Below, one piece after another: positions 17,665 through 26,363 of a stretch of 43,149 bases of DNA (within the stretch, counting starts at the first letter, position 1; each line of letters starts with the position of its first letter). This stretch comes from an uncultured Sutterella sp. (lineage in GTDB: Bacteria > Pseudomonadota > Gammaproteobacteria > Burkholderiales > Burkholderiaceae_F), in NCBI GenBank assembly GCA_905201055.1, contig CAJKMT010000008.1:1-43149 (forward strand). The letters are read 5' to 3'. The position numbers were made by a program, and so were the translations under genes. The notes below the pieces were generated by a model. The model worked only from the letters and a program-made list of their open reading frames with translations, did no database searches and was not told the DNA's origin.

Positions 17665-17933
17665 TGTCTAAGGGACTTTCACTTTTGATGCGTACCATTT
17701 CCATCGTGGCAGCGGCCGCTGTCACGGTGGGAGTGGTTTGTTTTCCGAGAATTATTGCCGTGGACATGCACAATGTCCCCCACGGCTGGCTTGTCTGTTT
17801 GCTGTTGGGAATGAGTTTTGCTTACGTGCACGGCTTCGGATTCGTTCCTGAGAATAAAACCCTCAAAACGCTTTTTTCTCCGCTTTTCGCCTGGCCTTTG
17901 ATGGCATTGGGCGCTGCCATGATTTTGCTTTGA
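17664..17933 (+). CDS. ybgE: cyd operon protein YbgE
   Basis: 89 residues, probably three transmembrane helices (about 8-30, 41-58, 71-89). The HGFGFVPEN motif after helix 2, followed by LFSPLFAWPLMALGAAM, matches the YbgE family (HGxGFxP...FxPL) found last in cyd operons of Proteobacteria. The role is not firmly established; involvement in bd oxidase assembly is presumed. The start overlaps the cydX stop by one base. The stop lies 2 bp from the stop of convergent yaeQ, leaving no room for a terminator between them. Confidence 0.85.
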   Translation: MSKGLSLLMRTISIVAAAAVTVGVVCFPRIIAVDMHNVPHGWLVCLLLGMSFAYVHGFGFVPENKTLKTLFSPLFAWPLMALGAAMILL

Positions 17934-17935
17934 TT

Positions 17936-18490
17936 TCAGTCTCTGCGTAAAAGCCAATGCATTTGCACTTGAGCGGTATTGCGGCTGTCTGAGAGCCATA
18001 CCACACCGTCCTGAACCGTCACGGTTAAGTGCATTGTGCGGGCCATCAGAGGCACCATTTGGGCTACTTCGTTGTCTTTGAGCATCGCAACAGAGAGCTT
18101 GTCGACTTTTCTCAAATCAGAACCGTTTTGCTTCCACCAGGGCTCAATTCGATCTTCACCATAGGCAATGATAATTTCTTCATTGCTGCGGCCCGCGGCC
18201 TTTCTCACCTGTTTCACATCCGGAACACCCACATCGATCCAACGGGCAATAGCGCCGGTGTCATCAATTTCCCAAAGGGCGGGCTCGCCTTCAGTGGATA
18301 AGCCCCGACCGAACTCAAGCCGCATATCGGTTTCGCCCACATAGAGACAAAAAGCAAGCAAACGGATCGCCAAACGTTCTTCAGTTTCGGAAGGATGACG
18401 CGCAAGGGTGCAAAGGTGAGAGCCGTAATAACCGCGGTCCACATCGGAAATATCAATACTGGCTTTATAAATCGTTGCACCAAGCGCCAT
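17936..18490 (-). CDS. yaeQ: YaeQ family protein
   Basis: 184 residues from the ATG at 18490, which gives the family start MALGATIYKA and has AGGTAAGGA just upstream. The open frame itself extends nine residues further, to 18517. Conserved blocks are LARHPSETEERLAIRLLAF, FGRGLSTEGEPALWE, WIDVGVPD and a C-terminal TVQDGVVWLSD, all typical of YaeQ. Structurally YaeQ is a PD-(D/E)xK nuclease-like fold; its cellular role is poorly defined (E. coli yaeQ was linked to RfaH-independent haemolysin expression). It is convergent with the cyd operon. Confidence 0.92.
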   Translation of the reverse strand: MALGATIYKASIDISDVDRGYYGSHLCTLARHPSETEERLAIRLLAFCLYVGETDMRLEFGRGLSTEGEPALWEIDDTGAIARWIDVGVPDVKQVRKAAGRSNEEIIIAYGEDRIEPWWKQNGSDLRKVDKLSVAMLKDNEVAQMVPLMARTMHLTVTVQDGVVWLSDSRNTAQVQMHWLLRRD

Positions 18491-18532
18491 ATCCTTACCT
18501 CTCAAACATTCGCGCATTATGTTATTCCGCTC

Positions 18533-18572
18533 AGAAAAGAAAAGCCAGCTTCTCTGCTACAGAGAAACCGGC
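18533..18572 (-). terminator. rho-independent terminator of the fadL-type gene
   Basis: On the minus strand the RNA forms a 12-bp stem (18544-18555 with 18561-18572) with loop GTAGC and a tail TTTTCTTTTC. The two non-Watson-Crick positions are G-U pairs only when read on the minus strand and A/C mismatches on the plus strand. This points to use for the outer-membrane porin gene that ends at 18600. Confidence 0.75.
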
Positions 18573-18599
18573 CTTCTAAGCGTTTTAATCTAGCCTAGA

Positions 18600-19946
18600 T
18601 TAGAAGCGATACTGCATTTGAGCACCGATCAAGTAGGCATCCAAAGAGTCGTACTTGCCGACCTTTGTACCACCGTCTTCCTTGGTAGCGCTATACAAAT
18701 CCGTGTCACCAACACCCATCAGGTAGGTAGCGCCCACGTCAAATTGCAGATCCTTCGTGGCGTGCCAAGAGGCACCCAAGGACAACCAAACGCGATCGGT
18801 ATCCGGAATCACCGCCATGCGGGTGGATTGATCATCGATCGGGCTTGTTTCATAAGCGATACCACCGCGAATGGTGAAAGCGCTGTTAATCTTGTAGTCA
18901 GCGCCCACAGAGAAGAGCCAGGTGTCTTGCCAATCATTAACAACGTCCACATTTGTCAACATCTTGCTATCTAATGGCAATCCCAAGCCAGCTAATTTAT
19001 CGAAACCGGCGAGTACAGATCCAGGAACATCGTTTTCAATATTAAGTTCTTTAAAGTTCGACCAGTTGGCCCAACGGATTAAACCGGACAGACGCAATTG
19101 ATCGGTTGCTTCCCAGGTACCCGTTAACATGACAGTGTCAGGGGTTTCAAGAGTGGTGGACATCCCAAAAGTCTGCCCTTCTAGCTGACCAAGTGCCTGA
19201 CCCAATGCTGCCAACTGGGTTCCGGAACCTAAGGAACTATTCATGCCGCTAAGCTTGGTGGTGCCGTCAGCATTGTGTTCTATGGAAGAACGGTAAGCTA
19301 AACCGAAACGTAATTTATCTGTCGGGCTGATCATGATACCCAAGTTAAAGCCCCAATCCCAGCTGTCGGCTTCTACCTTACCATGCCCTAAATACATTCC
19401 TTGTTCTTTTAACCCCATGCCTAATTCAGCTTTGGCGTATTGGACAGAGACACCGGCACCCACGCTCAAGAAATCGTTGACTTTCCAGGCAATGTTCGGG
19501 TTCATGTCAAACGTGTAAATCTTAGCATTGGTACCGCGTTGGCTTTGAGACCAGGTGCGGTCATATTCCGTACCCATTCCGAAGGGGACCGTCATGGCAA
19601 AACCCAACCAAATCTTGTCGTTGACTTGATGCGTCACGTAGCCGGCGGGAATCATTTGACCCTTCAAACGACCGTTTTCAGAGTCACCTTTGCCGTTGTA
19701 ATCGGCGTTCAAAGCGATCCAGGTGCCGCCCGCTTGGAAGCGCGTGCCTTCCAACAAGGTCATGCCTGCGGGGTTGTAGTGCACGGCAGACAAGTCATCA
19801 CCAACGATACCGGCACCGGCGTAAGCACGGCCCAGCCCCAAAGAGGATTGTTCCGTTAATTGGAAACCGGCGGCATAAGCTGTCGACACAGCGGCGGCCA
19901 CACCAGTTAACACTAACGCAGCAGCACTCTTATTCATGAAAGACAT
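18600..19946 (-). CDS. FadL/OmpP1-type outer membrane transport protein
   Basis: 448 residues. A cleavable signal peptide (about 1-25, ending STAYA) is followed by AGFQLTEQSSLGLGRAYAGAG and the NPAGM motif (about residues 57-61), the plug region typical of FadL/TodX/OmpP1 channels that carry fatty acids or other hydrophobic molecules across the outer membrane. Alternating beta-strand pattern continues to the end, which closes with an aromatic terminal strand (MQYRF) for BAM recognition. Substrate is unknown. It is monocistronic: a terminator follows, and the leader carries a strong hairpin. Confidence 0.92.
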   Translation of the reverse strand: MSFMNKSAAALVLTGVAAAVSTAYAAGFQLTEQSSLGLGRAYAGAGIVGDDLSAVHYNPAGMTLLEGTRFQAGGTWIALNADYNGKGDSENGRLKGQMIPAGYVTHQVNDKIWLGFAMTVPFGMGTEYDRTWSQSQRGTNAKIYTFDMNPNIAWKVNDFLSVGAGVSVQYAKAELGMGLKEQGMYLGHGKVEADSWDWGFNLGIMISPTDKLRFGLAYRSSIEHNADGTTKLSGMNSSLGSGTQLAALGQALGQLEGQTFGMSTTLETPDTVMLTGTWEATDQLRLSGLIRWANWSNFKELNIENDVPGSVLAGFDKLAGLGLPLDSKMLTNVDVVNDWQDTWLFSVGADYKINSAFTIRGGIAYETSPIDDQSTRMAVIPDTDRVWLSLGASWHATKDLQFDVGATYLMGVGDTDLYSATKEDGGTKVGKYDSLDAYLIGAQMQYRF

Positions 19947-19982
19947 TTCTTTCTCTCCAGAATGGGAAAAGTTGCAAATTAA

Positions 19983-20027
19983 AAGCGCAAAGGTTTTAGA
20001 ACAAGCAAGAACAGAACCTTTGCGCTT
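19983..20027 (-). terminator. terminator-like hairpin in the fadL-type gene leader
   Basis: Perfect 13-bp inverted repeat (19983-19995 and 20015-20027, arms AAGCGCAAAGGTT / AACCTTTGCGCTT) with a 19-nt loop. On the minus strand it is followed by TTTTAATTT. It lies 120 bp after the DUF4870 gene stop and 36 bp before the fadL-type ATG. It could end DUF4870 transcripts or attenuate the porin mRNA. Confidence 0.7.
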
Positions 20028-20146
20028 GTGAAACGACTGAATTTTGCGGATTTTTTATATCTAAAACGATGGCTTATTATTAGTGAAAACCCTAATATTA
20101 CCCTAAATGGTTTAATCTCTATTCTGAAAAGACTCCGTCAAACGTA

Positions 20147-20566
20147 TTACTCAGAGAAAATCGGGCGATATTGCCTTAGCCGCAGCCAACCGATAATGAT
20201 TCGGTAAGCCACCCAAATTCCAAGAATCACAAAGCCGCCCAACCAGATAAAAGGACCGATGACCAAAGGCGTTAACACAACGCCGACAACGGCCACCAAA
20301 ATTGTCCAAACCATGCCGTACCAAAAAGTTCTGATCTGCCAGGAAAAATGTGATTGAAGAAATGTGCCGCGAGCGTCCGGCGCCATAATGTAATTGAGAA
20401 TGACCGCCGCGATAGAAGGCCAACCGAACAAAAACGCAGAAATAATGGTCGCCCCAGTCATCAACCCGATAACAATGCTCAAACCATGAAGGATGTAGAC
20501 CAACTGCGTCACAAACAACAGACTTTTCTTGGGACCTTGGTCAGGATAGGGCGTCAAATCCGGCAT
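20147..20566 (-). CDS. DUF4870-like membrane protein
   Basis: 139 residues. A proline-rich polar N-terminus (PDLTPYPDQGPKKS) precedes four hydrophobic helices (about 16-40, 43-58, 78-100, 104-128). The internal NYIMAPDARGTFLQSHFSWQIRTFW segment, with a helix-turn carrying S-H-x-x-W-Q-I-R-T-F, is typical of DUF4870/YtaF-like small membrane proteins of Betaproteobacteria. Function is unknown. It is divergent from the two-component system genes, with 130 bp between the starts. Confidence 0.7.
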   Translation of the reverse strand: MPDLTPYPDQGPKKSLLFVTQLVYILHGLSIVIGLMTGATIISAFLFGWPSIAAVILNYIMAPDARGTFLQSHFSWQIRTFWYGMVWTILVAVVGVVLTPLVIGPFIWLGGFVILGIWVAYRIIIGWLRLRQYRPIFSE

Positions 20567-20696
20567 TTTTCTTTTCCCATCTATTTATAATTTTCCTTGC
20601 ATCAAAGTTAGCACACTTCCAGAGCTTCTTGCGGAAGTTTTTAATTTTTCGTACATTTTCAAACGCCCACATACAAAAAGAGCGAGGAGATAGATC

Positions 20697-21353
20697 GTGA
20701 GACTTTTATTGGTTGAAGACGACCCGATGATCGGCGAAAGCGTTGTAGACGGCCTCACCGACGAAGGCTACGCGGTTGACTGGGTTCAGGACGGTCACTC
20801 CGCACTCCTTGTCCTGCATACAACCGAGTTTTCTCTCGTCATTTTGGATTTAGGCTTACCGGGTAAAGACGGTATCAAAGTGCTCGAAGAAATGCGGGCT
20901 GAACGCAACCTTACACCGGTGTTGGTCACCACCGCCCGCGATACGGTGGAAGACCGAATCAAGGGGTTGGATGCCGGGGCCGACGACTATCTCATCAAAC
21001 CCTTTGACCTCGACGAGCTCTTTGCCCGAGTTCGGGCGCTGCTTCGCCGCTCCGCAGGCCGCGCCGAACCCATGATTGAACGGGGCCGACTGCAGATTAA
21101 ACCAGCCACGCACGAGGTGATTTTTGACGGTGAGTCTATTTTGCTTTCAAGCAAAGAATTCGCCCTTCTTTTAGCTTTGGCTGAGCGCCCGGGTCTGGTA
21201 CTGTCTCGCGCTCAGCTTGAAGAAAAGCTCTATAACTGGGACTCCTCCATCGGCAGCAACGCCATTGAAGTACACATTCACCACCTGCGCAAAAAGTTAA
21301 GCGAAGACGCCATCAAAACTGTCCGAGGCGTGGGCTATATTCTGGAAACCTAA
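20697..21353 (+). CDS. OmpR-family response regulator (QseB/PmrA-like)
   Basis: 218 residues. The receiver domain (1-115) has the acidic pocket E7-D8-D9, the phosphoacceptor D51 (LVILDLGLPGKDG), a Thr/Ser in VTTARDT near 82 and the lysine in YLIKPFD near 101. The C-terminal winged-helix DNA-binding domain (about 125-218) has SSKEFALLLALAERPG and VEVHIHHLRKKL-like helices ending RGVGYILE. The start is GTG, with GCGAGGAG as ribosome binding site. The sensor kinase gene begins 6 bp after the stop. The pair resembles QseBC or PmrAB; the signal cannot be told from sequence. Confidence 0.93.
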   Translation: MRLLLVEDDPMIGESVVDGLTDEGYAVDWVQDGHSALLVLHTTEFSLVILDLGLPGKDGIKVLEEMRAERNLTPVLVTTARDTVEDRIKGLDAGADDYLIKPFDLDELFARVRALLRRSAGRAEPMIERGRLQIKPATHEVIFDGESILLSSKEFALLLALAERPGLVLSRAQLEEKLYNWDSSIGSNAIEVHIHHLRKKLSEDAIKTVRGVGYILET

Positions 21354-21359
21354 CCGCTC

Positions 21360-22667
21360 ATGTATTCGATTCGAGACAGACTGCTGTGGACCTTTTGTAT
21401 TGCGCTGCTTCTTGCCGGAGTAGCGGCGACGTACATGACATTTATTTCTGCCAGAAGTGAGGCAGACCGCTTTCTCGACACCGAACTTCAGCAGATCGCT
21501 TTGTCATTGAGTGTCAACACGGACGGCACCATTCCTCAAATGCTTTCCGTTGACACCGACGAAGAGCACATTGTGATCCAAATTCAAAATACTGCTTCCG
21601 GCAAAACTCATCTTTCGAGCGCCCTGCCCACTCCTTTCCCTATACCGAGCATGGAGGGGTTTACCAATATCCGGCACGAGGGTCAGACCTGGCGCATTTT
21701 TATTTTGAAAACCGACAGTGTCAGCATCATTACGGCGCAGCCTACGGATATTCGTGTGAAGCTCGCCTTCAATTCCGCCCTTCACATCTTGCAGCCGCTT
21801 GTGTTGCTTTTGCCGTTTCTGATCGTAGCTGTGTGGCTTTTGGTAGGTCAAGGGCTTGCCAGTCTTAATCGAACAGCCAAAATTGTCTCCACCCGCTCTT
21901 CAACTTCATTGGAGCCGCTTCCCGTCAATGGGCTGCCGGTAGAAGTCAAACAATTGGTGTTGGCGTTAAATGAGCTGCTTGCCCGACTGGAGCAAAGCCT
22001 TGAATCTCAAAAACGCTTTGCCTCTGACGCCGCTCATGAGCTGCGCACTCCGCTTACCGCCCTCAAACTTCAGGTGCAGCTGGCTGAACGCGCAAAAACC
22101 GACGAGGCGCGACAAAAGGCCTTCACCCGACTTCATGCCGGAATTGATCGCGCAACCGGTCTTGTCCAGCAGCTTCTTGTTATTGCCCGCCTTGCCCCGG
22201 ATGCCCATAAAAAACCTTTTGTCACTGTAAACCTTGCAGCTGTTGTCAAAAGCGTTGCCGATGAATTGGCGGTTTTAGCCCAACAAAAAAACATCTCCAT
22301 TGAAACCGACGCTGATTCTATTTCAGTGGCCGGTATGGAAGATGCTCTCAAACTGCTTATCACCAATCTGACTGACAATGCTATCCGATACACCCAAAAT
22401 GAAGGAAGAATTCTCTTATCGGTTAAGCAACAGGACAAAGTCGCTGTTATCAAGGTCAGCGACAACGGTCCCGGTATTGCGCAAGAAGAGCGTGAACGCG
22501 TTTTTGACCGCTTCTATCGGGCATTGGGCACAAAAGCTCAAGGGCATGGCTTAGGGCTTGCCATCGTCAAACGCATTGTAGAAATTCATCACGGCACCAT
22601 TTGTGTGGAAGACGGACTCGATGGCAAAGGCACGACGATGCGTATTACCCTGCCGTTACTTTCTTAA
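21360..22667 (+). CDS. sensor histidine kinase (QseC-like)
   Basis: 435 residues. Two transmembrane helices (about 9-29 and 142-164) enclose a periplasmic sensor domain of about 110 residues. The cytoplasmic part has the phosphoacceptor H226 in SDAAHELRTPLTALKL, the N box DNAIRYTQ near 342, the G1 box DNGPGIA near 367 and the G2 box GHGLGLAIVKRI near 398. Order and spacing match class I kinases of the QseC/PmrB group. It is co-transcribed with the preceding response regulator. The next gene, a DegP-type protease, has its own 136-bp upstream region, so a link to envelope stress is suggestive only. Confidence 0.92.
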   Translation: MYSIRDRLLWTFCIALLLAGVAATYMTFISARSEADRFLDTELQQIALSLSVNTDGTIPQMLSVDTDEEHIVIQIQNTASGKTHLSSALPTPFPIPSMEGFTNIRHEGQTWRIFILKTDSVSIITAQPTDIRVKLAFNSALHILQPLVLLLPFLIVAVWLLVGQGLASLNRTAKIVSTRSSTSLEPLPVNGLPVEVKQLVLALNELLARLEQSLESQKRFASDAAHELRTPLTALKLQVQLAERAKTDEARQKAFTRLHAGIDRATGLVQQLLVIARLAPDAHKKPFVTVNLAAVVKSVADELAVLAQQKNISIETDADSISVAGMEDALKLLITNLTDNAIRYTQNEGRILLSVKQQDKVAVIKVSDNGPGIAQEERERVFDRFYRALGTKAQGHGLGLAIVKRIVEIHHGTICVEDGLDGKGTTMRITLPLLS

Positions 22668-22803
22668 AATGGCGCGCTTTGTTACAAATAAGCTTTGATC
22701 GAAACAACCCGACAAACATAAGTGCTGACTTTTTTATTATCGTTTCATTGTTTGTATAACGTTTGTTAAATTGAAAAAAGAATTCAATTCGGAGTACTTT
22801 GAC

Positions 22804-24237
22804 ATGGTGAATAAGAATATTTTGAAATCCACCGCCCTGGCGGTTGCTTTGACGGCAGCCTTTGCCTTTATTCCGGCTGCCCAAGCTGAGGTACCTTTCT
22901 TCTCCTCAGACTCTTCCTCTTCTCAGGCAATGCTTCCTGACTTTACGAAACTCGTGGAAGAAAACGGCAAGGGCGTGGTCAATATCTCGACGATTCGCAA
23001 CGCCCGCACTCAGACGGTGCAATCCCCCTTCCCCGGGCTCGATGACCGTACGGCTGAGCTTTTCCGTCGATTCGGCTTTCCGATGATCCCGTTTGGTCCT
23101 CAAGAACAACGAGTCCCCGAGCAGCGTGGCACGGGATCCGGCTTTATCATCTCATCCGATGGTGTCATTCTGACCAATGCCCATGTGGTGGAAGGTGCTG
23201 ATGAGATCCGCATTCGCCTCACCGATAACCGAGAATTCTCCGGCAAAGTTTTGGGCTTGGACAAAAAAACCGATATTGCTGTCGTCAAAATTGATGCCAA
23301 GAATCTTCCCGTATTGAAGATCGGTTCTTCTGAAAAGCTCAAAGTCGGCGAATGGGTTGCCGCTATCGGCTCACCTTTCGGCTTAGATAATACGGTCACA
23401 GCCGGCATCGTCTCAGCGAAAAGCCGCGCCCTGCCCTCGGAAGAATATGTCCCCTTCATTCAAACTGACGTCGCAGTCAATCCCGGAAACTCCGGCGGTC
23501 CACTCTTTAATATGAACGGCGAAGTGGTGGGCATCAACTCGCAAATCTTTTCAACTTCGGGCGGCTTCATGGGCCTGTCCTTCTCCATTCCGATTGATTT
23601 AGCCATTCAAATCAAAGATCAATTGATTGAAAACGGCCGAGTCATCCGCGGCAGAATTGGTGTTGGCATTCAGGCGGTCACACAAGACCTCGCTGAAGCT
23701 TTTGGCATGAAGACGCCACGCGGCGCCGTTATCACTCAGCTGGAAAAAGGCCAACCGGGTGAAAAGGCGGGCTTAAAAGTCGGCGATATTGTCGTGGCAT
23801 TAAATGGTCAAGAGATCAATAGCGCTAACGAATTACCCGTCAAAATTTCCGCCATGAAACCGGGAACTAAAGTTAAGCTGACTGTCCTGCGTGACGGCAA
23901 AGAAAGAGAAGTCACCGTCACGGTGGCAGAGAACCCTGAGGACAGCGTCGCGCCAAATGAAGCCAAGCAGGCTCAAGGCAAACTCGGAGTGTCCGTGCGC
24001 GCATTAAATGAACAGGAACTGCAGGAATTAGAACTCTCCAACGGTCTTCTGGTGACAGAGGTTCGCGCCGCAGCGGCACGAGCCGGTCTAATGCCGCGGG
24101 ACATTATTTTGAGTGCCAACGGTAAAAGTGTGAAAACTGTGGGCGATCTTCGCCGAGCTGTCTCCGGCGCAGAAAAAGTGGCGCTCTTGGTTCAACGCCA
24201 ACAATCTCGCATTTTCATTGCGGTTGATTTGAAATAA
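22804..24237 (+). CDS. degP: Do-family periplasmic serine protease/chaperone (DegP/MucD)
   Basis: 477 residues from the ATG at 22804, supported by GGAG nine bases upstream; the longer frame from a TTG at 22771 would place charged residues before the signal peptide. Signal peptide about 1-29 (ends PAAQAE). The trypsin-like domain carries the triad H127 (TNAHVVEG), D157 (TDIAVVKI) and S230 (GNSGGPLF). Two PDZ domains follow (about 270-360 and 385-475). This two-PDZ layout fits DegP, DegQ or MucD. It degrades or refolds damaged periplasmic proteins. No sigma-E type promoter was recognised. A strong terminator follows. Confidence 0.94.
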   Translation: MVNKNILKSTALAVALTAAFAFIPAAQAEVPFFSSDSSSSQAMLPDFTKLVEENGKGVVNISTIRNARTQTVQSPFPGLDDRTAELFRRFGFPMIPFGPQEQRVPEQRGTGSGFIISSDGVILTNAHVVEGADEIRIRLTDNREFSGKVLGLDKKTDIAVVKIDAKNLPVLKIGSSEKLKVGEWVAAIGSPFGLDNTVTAGIVSAKSRALPSEEYVPFIQTDVAVNPGNSGGPLFNMNGEVVGINSQIFSTSGGFMGLSFSIPIDLAIQIKDQLIENGRVIRGRIGVGIQAVTQDLAEAFGMKTPRGAVITQLEKGQPGEKAGLKVGDIVVALNGQEINSANELPVKISAMKPGTKVKLTVLRDGKEREVTVTVAENPEDSVAPNEAKQAQGKLGVSVRALNEQELQELELSNGLLVTEVRAAAARAGLMPRDIILSANGKSVKTVGDLRRAVSGAEKVALLVQRQQSRIFIAVDLK

Positions 24238-24247
24238 TTGATCTGTT

Positions 24248-24288
24248 AAAACAGCCAGTTTCGGTGATCGAAGCTGGCTGTTTTTTTA
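24248..24288. terminator. bidirectional terminator between degP and tetR
   Basis: A 16-bp stem (24248-24263 with 24269-24284, core AACAGCCAG / CTGGCTGTT) with one G-U pair and a 5-nt loop, followed by seven T on the plus strand and TTTT on the minus side. It lies between convergent degP and the tetR gene that ends the efflux operon. Confidence 0.9.
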
Positions 24289-24894
24289 TTGCACTATTTT
24301 CGATTCGAGCGATTTAATTTTCTCTTTCAATTTTTCTCGAGGCGTATGGATCCTTTCGGCAAGTAACTGGCAAACCGCTTCAAAATCTAGATTAGGATTT
24401 CGCAAAAAGCGCATCCCTAATCCTTCGATCGTGGCCATTCCCAATTCCACCCGAATTCGATCCATTGGATCCTGGCTGTTCGGATAACTAATATCCAAAA
24501 GGTGGGTCCGAGCTTTCACATCAGCTCTTTGTAACACCTTTTCCAGCTCTGGATCATGGCTTGCTTCAGCCAACAACTCAAGCGACAAAACAATTCGTTC
24601 TTTTCGAAAACACTCACCGAAAATGCGTTTAACCTGAGCAAGTGTTTCTTCATAACTGCCTAGGTTTTCCTGAAGGGCGCAGGAATTTTTGTAAAAAACC
24701 TCCATCCCTCGGGAAATAACCTCTTCAATAATCGCCGTTTTGCTCGGAAAGTAGTTATAGATATGACCGACACTCATGCCGAATTCCCGAGCAATATCGG
24801 CCATGCCTGTAGCATGAAACCCCTTGGCGATAAAACACTTATGCGCCGCACTGATAATTTCTTCTCGGCGCTGCTGCGCTAAATTTTTCGCCAT
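24286..24894 (-). CDS. TetR-family repressor, last gene of the RND efflux operon
   Basis: 202 residues. The N-terminal helix-turn-helix (about 8-56) has the family order REEIISAAHKCFIAKGFHATGMADIAREFGMS and GHIYNYFPSKTAI. The C-terminal ligand domain is helical and ends in a Lys/Glu-rich segment (LKEKIKSLESK). The ATG lies 3 bp beyond the stop of the outer-membrane factor gene, so it is transcribed with the pump genes it presumably represses. The usual arrangement (acrR) is divergent; here it is the last cistron. An inverted repeat upstream of the operon is the likely operator. Ligand unknown. Confidence 0.9.
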   Translation of the reverse strand: MAKNLAQQRREEIISAAHKCFIAKGFHATGMADIAREFGMSVGHIYNYFPSKTAIIEEVISRGMEVFYKNSCALQENLGSYEETLAQVKRIFGECFRKERIVLSLELLAEASHDPELEKVLQRADVKARTHLLDISYPNSQDPMDRIRVELGMATIEGLGMRFLRNPNLDFEAVCQLLAERIHTPREKLKEKIKSLESKIVQ

Positions 24895-24897
24895 CGT

Positions 24898-26361
24898 TTA
24901 AGCCTCATTTTTAGTCTCTGTTGCGCTCTTGGTTTGCTCCTGATCCTTTTGATTCAGATCGACAGCGCCGCCTCCCAACGTCTTATAGAGTGTCACTAAA
25001 CTCATCGCGCGAGCTTGCTGAGCAACGGCCAATTGCGTTTGTGCACTCACGTACTGACGCTGAGAGTCAAGCACCGTCAGGAAGCTTTCAGAACCGTGAC
25101 GATAGCGAGCCTGAGCCAGTTCATAGGCGGTTTTGGTTGCTTCGGCATAATCTTGCGTGGCTTTGAGTTCGCGCTCAATCGTACCCTCCGTAGCCAAGGC
25201 GTCAGCCACTTCGCGGAAAGCCGTTTGAATCGCCTTTTCGTAATCCGCCACAGCGATATCGCGTTCCGTTTCAGACACACGCAACGTTGCCCAATTGGCC
25301 CCGCCCGTGAAAATCGGCAAAGAAATGGACGGTGTAAAGCTCCACATACGGGTGCCGCCCGAGAAGAGGTCATCCAATTCCGTCGCACCGGTGCCGCCGG
25401 AAGCCACCAAAGTGATTCTCGGGAAGAAATTGGCGCGAGCCGCTCCGATATCGGCGTTGGCTGCCATCAGGGTATATTCAGCCTGGGCAATATCCGGACG
25501 GTTTAAGAGCACTTCGGAAGGAACGCCTTGAGGCAACACACCTGCAAGCGTGACAACTTCCACCTTATTGGGCAACAGCTCCTCAGGAACGTCTGTACCC
25601 ACCAACAAAACCAAGGCATTCATATCCTGCGCCACCGCGCGCTGCGCGGAAGCGTAAGAGGCTTGAGCGCTCGCGTACATTTGCTTGGCTTGATTGAGTT
25701 CCAGCAAATTGATGGCACCGGCCCTGTAGCTGTCTTCAGAAAGCTTATAGGACTGCTCTTGGCTGTCGAGAGTTTCTTTGGCAAAAGCCAAAAGGGAGCG
25801 ATCGGCACCGAGCTGCAGCCACATATTGGCGGTTTCGGCAATCAGCGTCACGCGGGAACTCTTGCGGGCTTCTTCGGTAGCGAAATATTGGTTTAACGCC
25901 TCATCGCTTAAGCTGCGGATACGACCGAAGAGATCCAACTCATAAGAGGCCATGGCAAGATTAGCCGAATAAACGTGGTTCACCGTATCTTGTCCCGTGG
26001 CACTCAGTGTTCTGGGCGTGCCGCTGTGTTCGCCGGCTCCGTTGCCGGAGATAGTCGGCAAAAATTCAGAGCGCTGAATGTTGTAGGCATAACGCATTCT
26101 CTGAACATTGAGCATTGCCACACGATAATCCCGGTTATTGTCAAGCGTCATCTGAATGACCTTGCGCAAACGCTCATCGGTGAAAAACTCATGCCAATCG
26201 GGAAGAGCCTGTTGGTTAAGCTTAGCGTCGGCATAAGCTTCTCCGCTAGGCCACGCAGTCACGATCGGTGCCTCAGGCCGCTCGTAACTCGGGGCCATCG
26301 ACATGCACCCTGTCAGAGCCAAGGCTGCCACCAACGGTAATAACTTAAAAGCCTTTCGCAT
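24898..26361 (-). CDS. RND efflux outer-membrane factor lipoprotein (OprM/NodT family)
   Basis: 487 residues. Forms the outer-membrane exit duct of the tripartite pump. A lipoprotein signal peptide with lipobox LALTGC puts the lipidated Cys at residue 19. Two OEP domains follow, each with long coiled-coil helices (LNVQRMRYAYNIQRSE; ELNQAKQMYASAQASYASAQRAVAQD) and the motif GVPSEVLLNRPDIAQAEYTLMAANADIGAARANFFP near 290-325. The C-terminus is a charged Lys/Glu/Thr tail. It lies 2 bp after acrB and 3 bp before tetR. Confidence 0.93.
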   Translation of the reverse strand: MRKAFKLLPLVAALALTGCMSMAPSYERPEAPIVTAWPSGEAYADAKLNQQALPDWHEFFTDERLRKVIQMTLDNNRDYRVAMLNVQRMRYAYNIQRSEFLPTISGNGAGEHSGTPRTLSATGQDTVNHVYSANLAMASYELDLFGRIRSLSDEALNQYFATEEARKSSRVTLIAETANMWLQLGADRSLLAFAKETLDSQEQSYKLSEDSYRAGAINLLELNQAKQMYASAQASYASAQRAVAQDMNALVLLVGTDVPEELLPNKVEVVTLAGVLPQGVPSEVLLNRPDIAQAEYTLMAANADIGAARANFFPRITLVASGGTGATELDDLFSGGTRMWSFTPSISLPIFTGGANWATLRVSETERDIAVADYEKAIQTAFREVADALATEGTIERELKATQDYAEATKTAYELAQARYRHGSESFLTVLDSQRQYVSAQTQLAVAQQARAMSLVTLYKTLGGGAVDLNQKDQEQTKSATETKNEA

Positions 26362-26363
26362 GC

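Noticed and set aside
20615..20650. ACTTCC/GGAAGT stem followed by a T-rich stretch before the response regulator gene
   Set aside because: Only 6 bp with a 12-nt loop and no plus-strand gene upstream to terminate.
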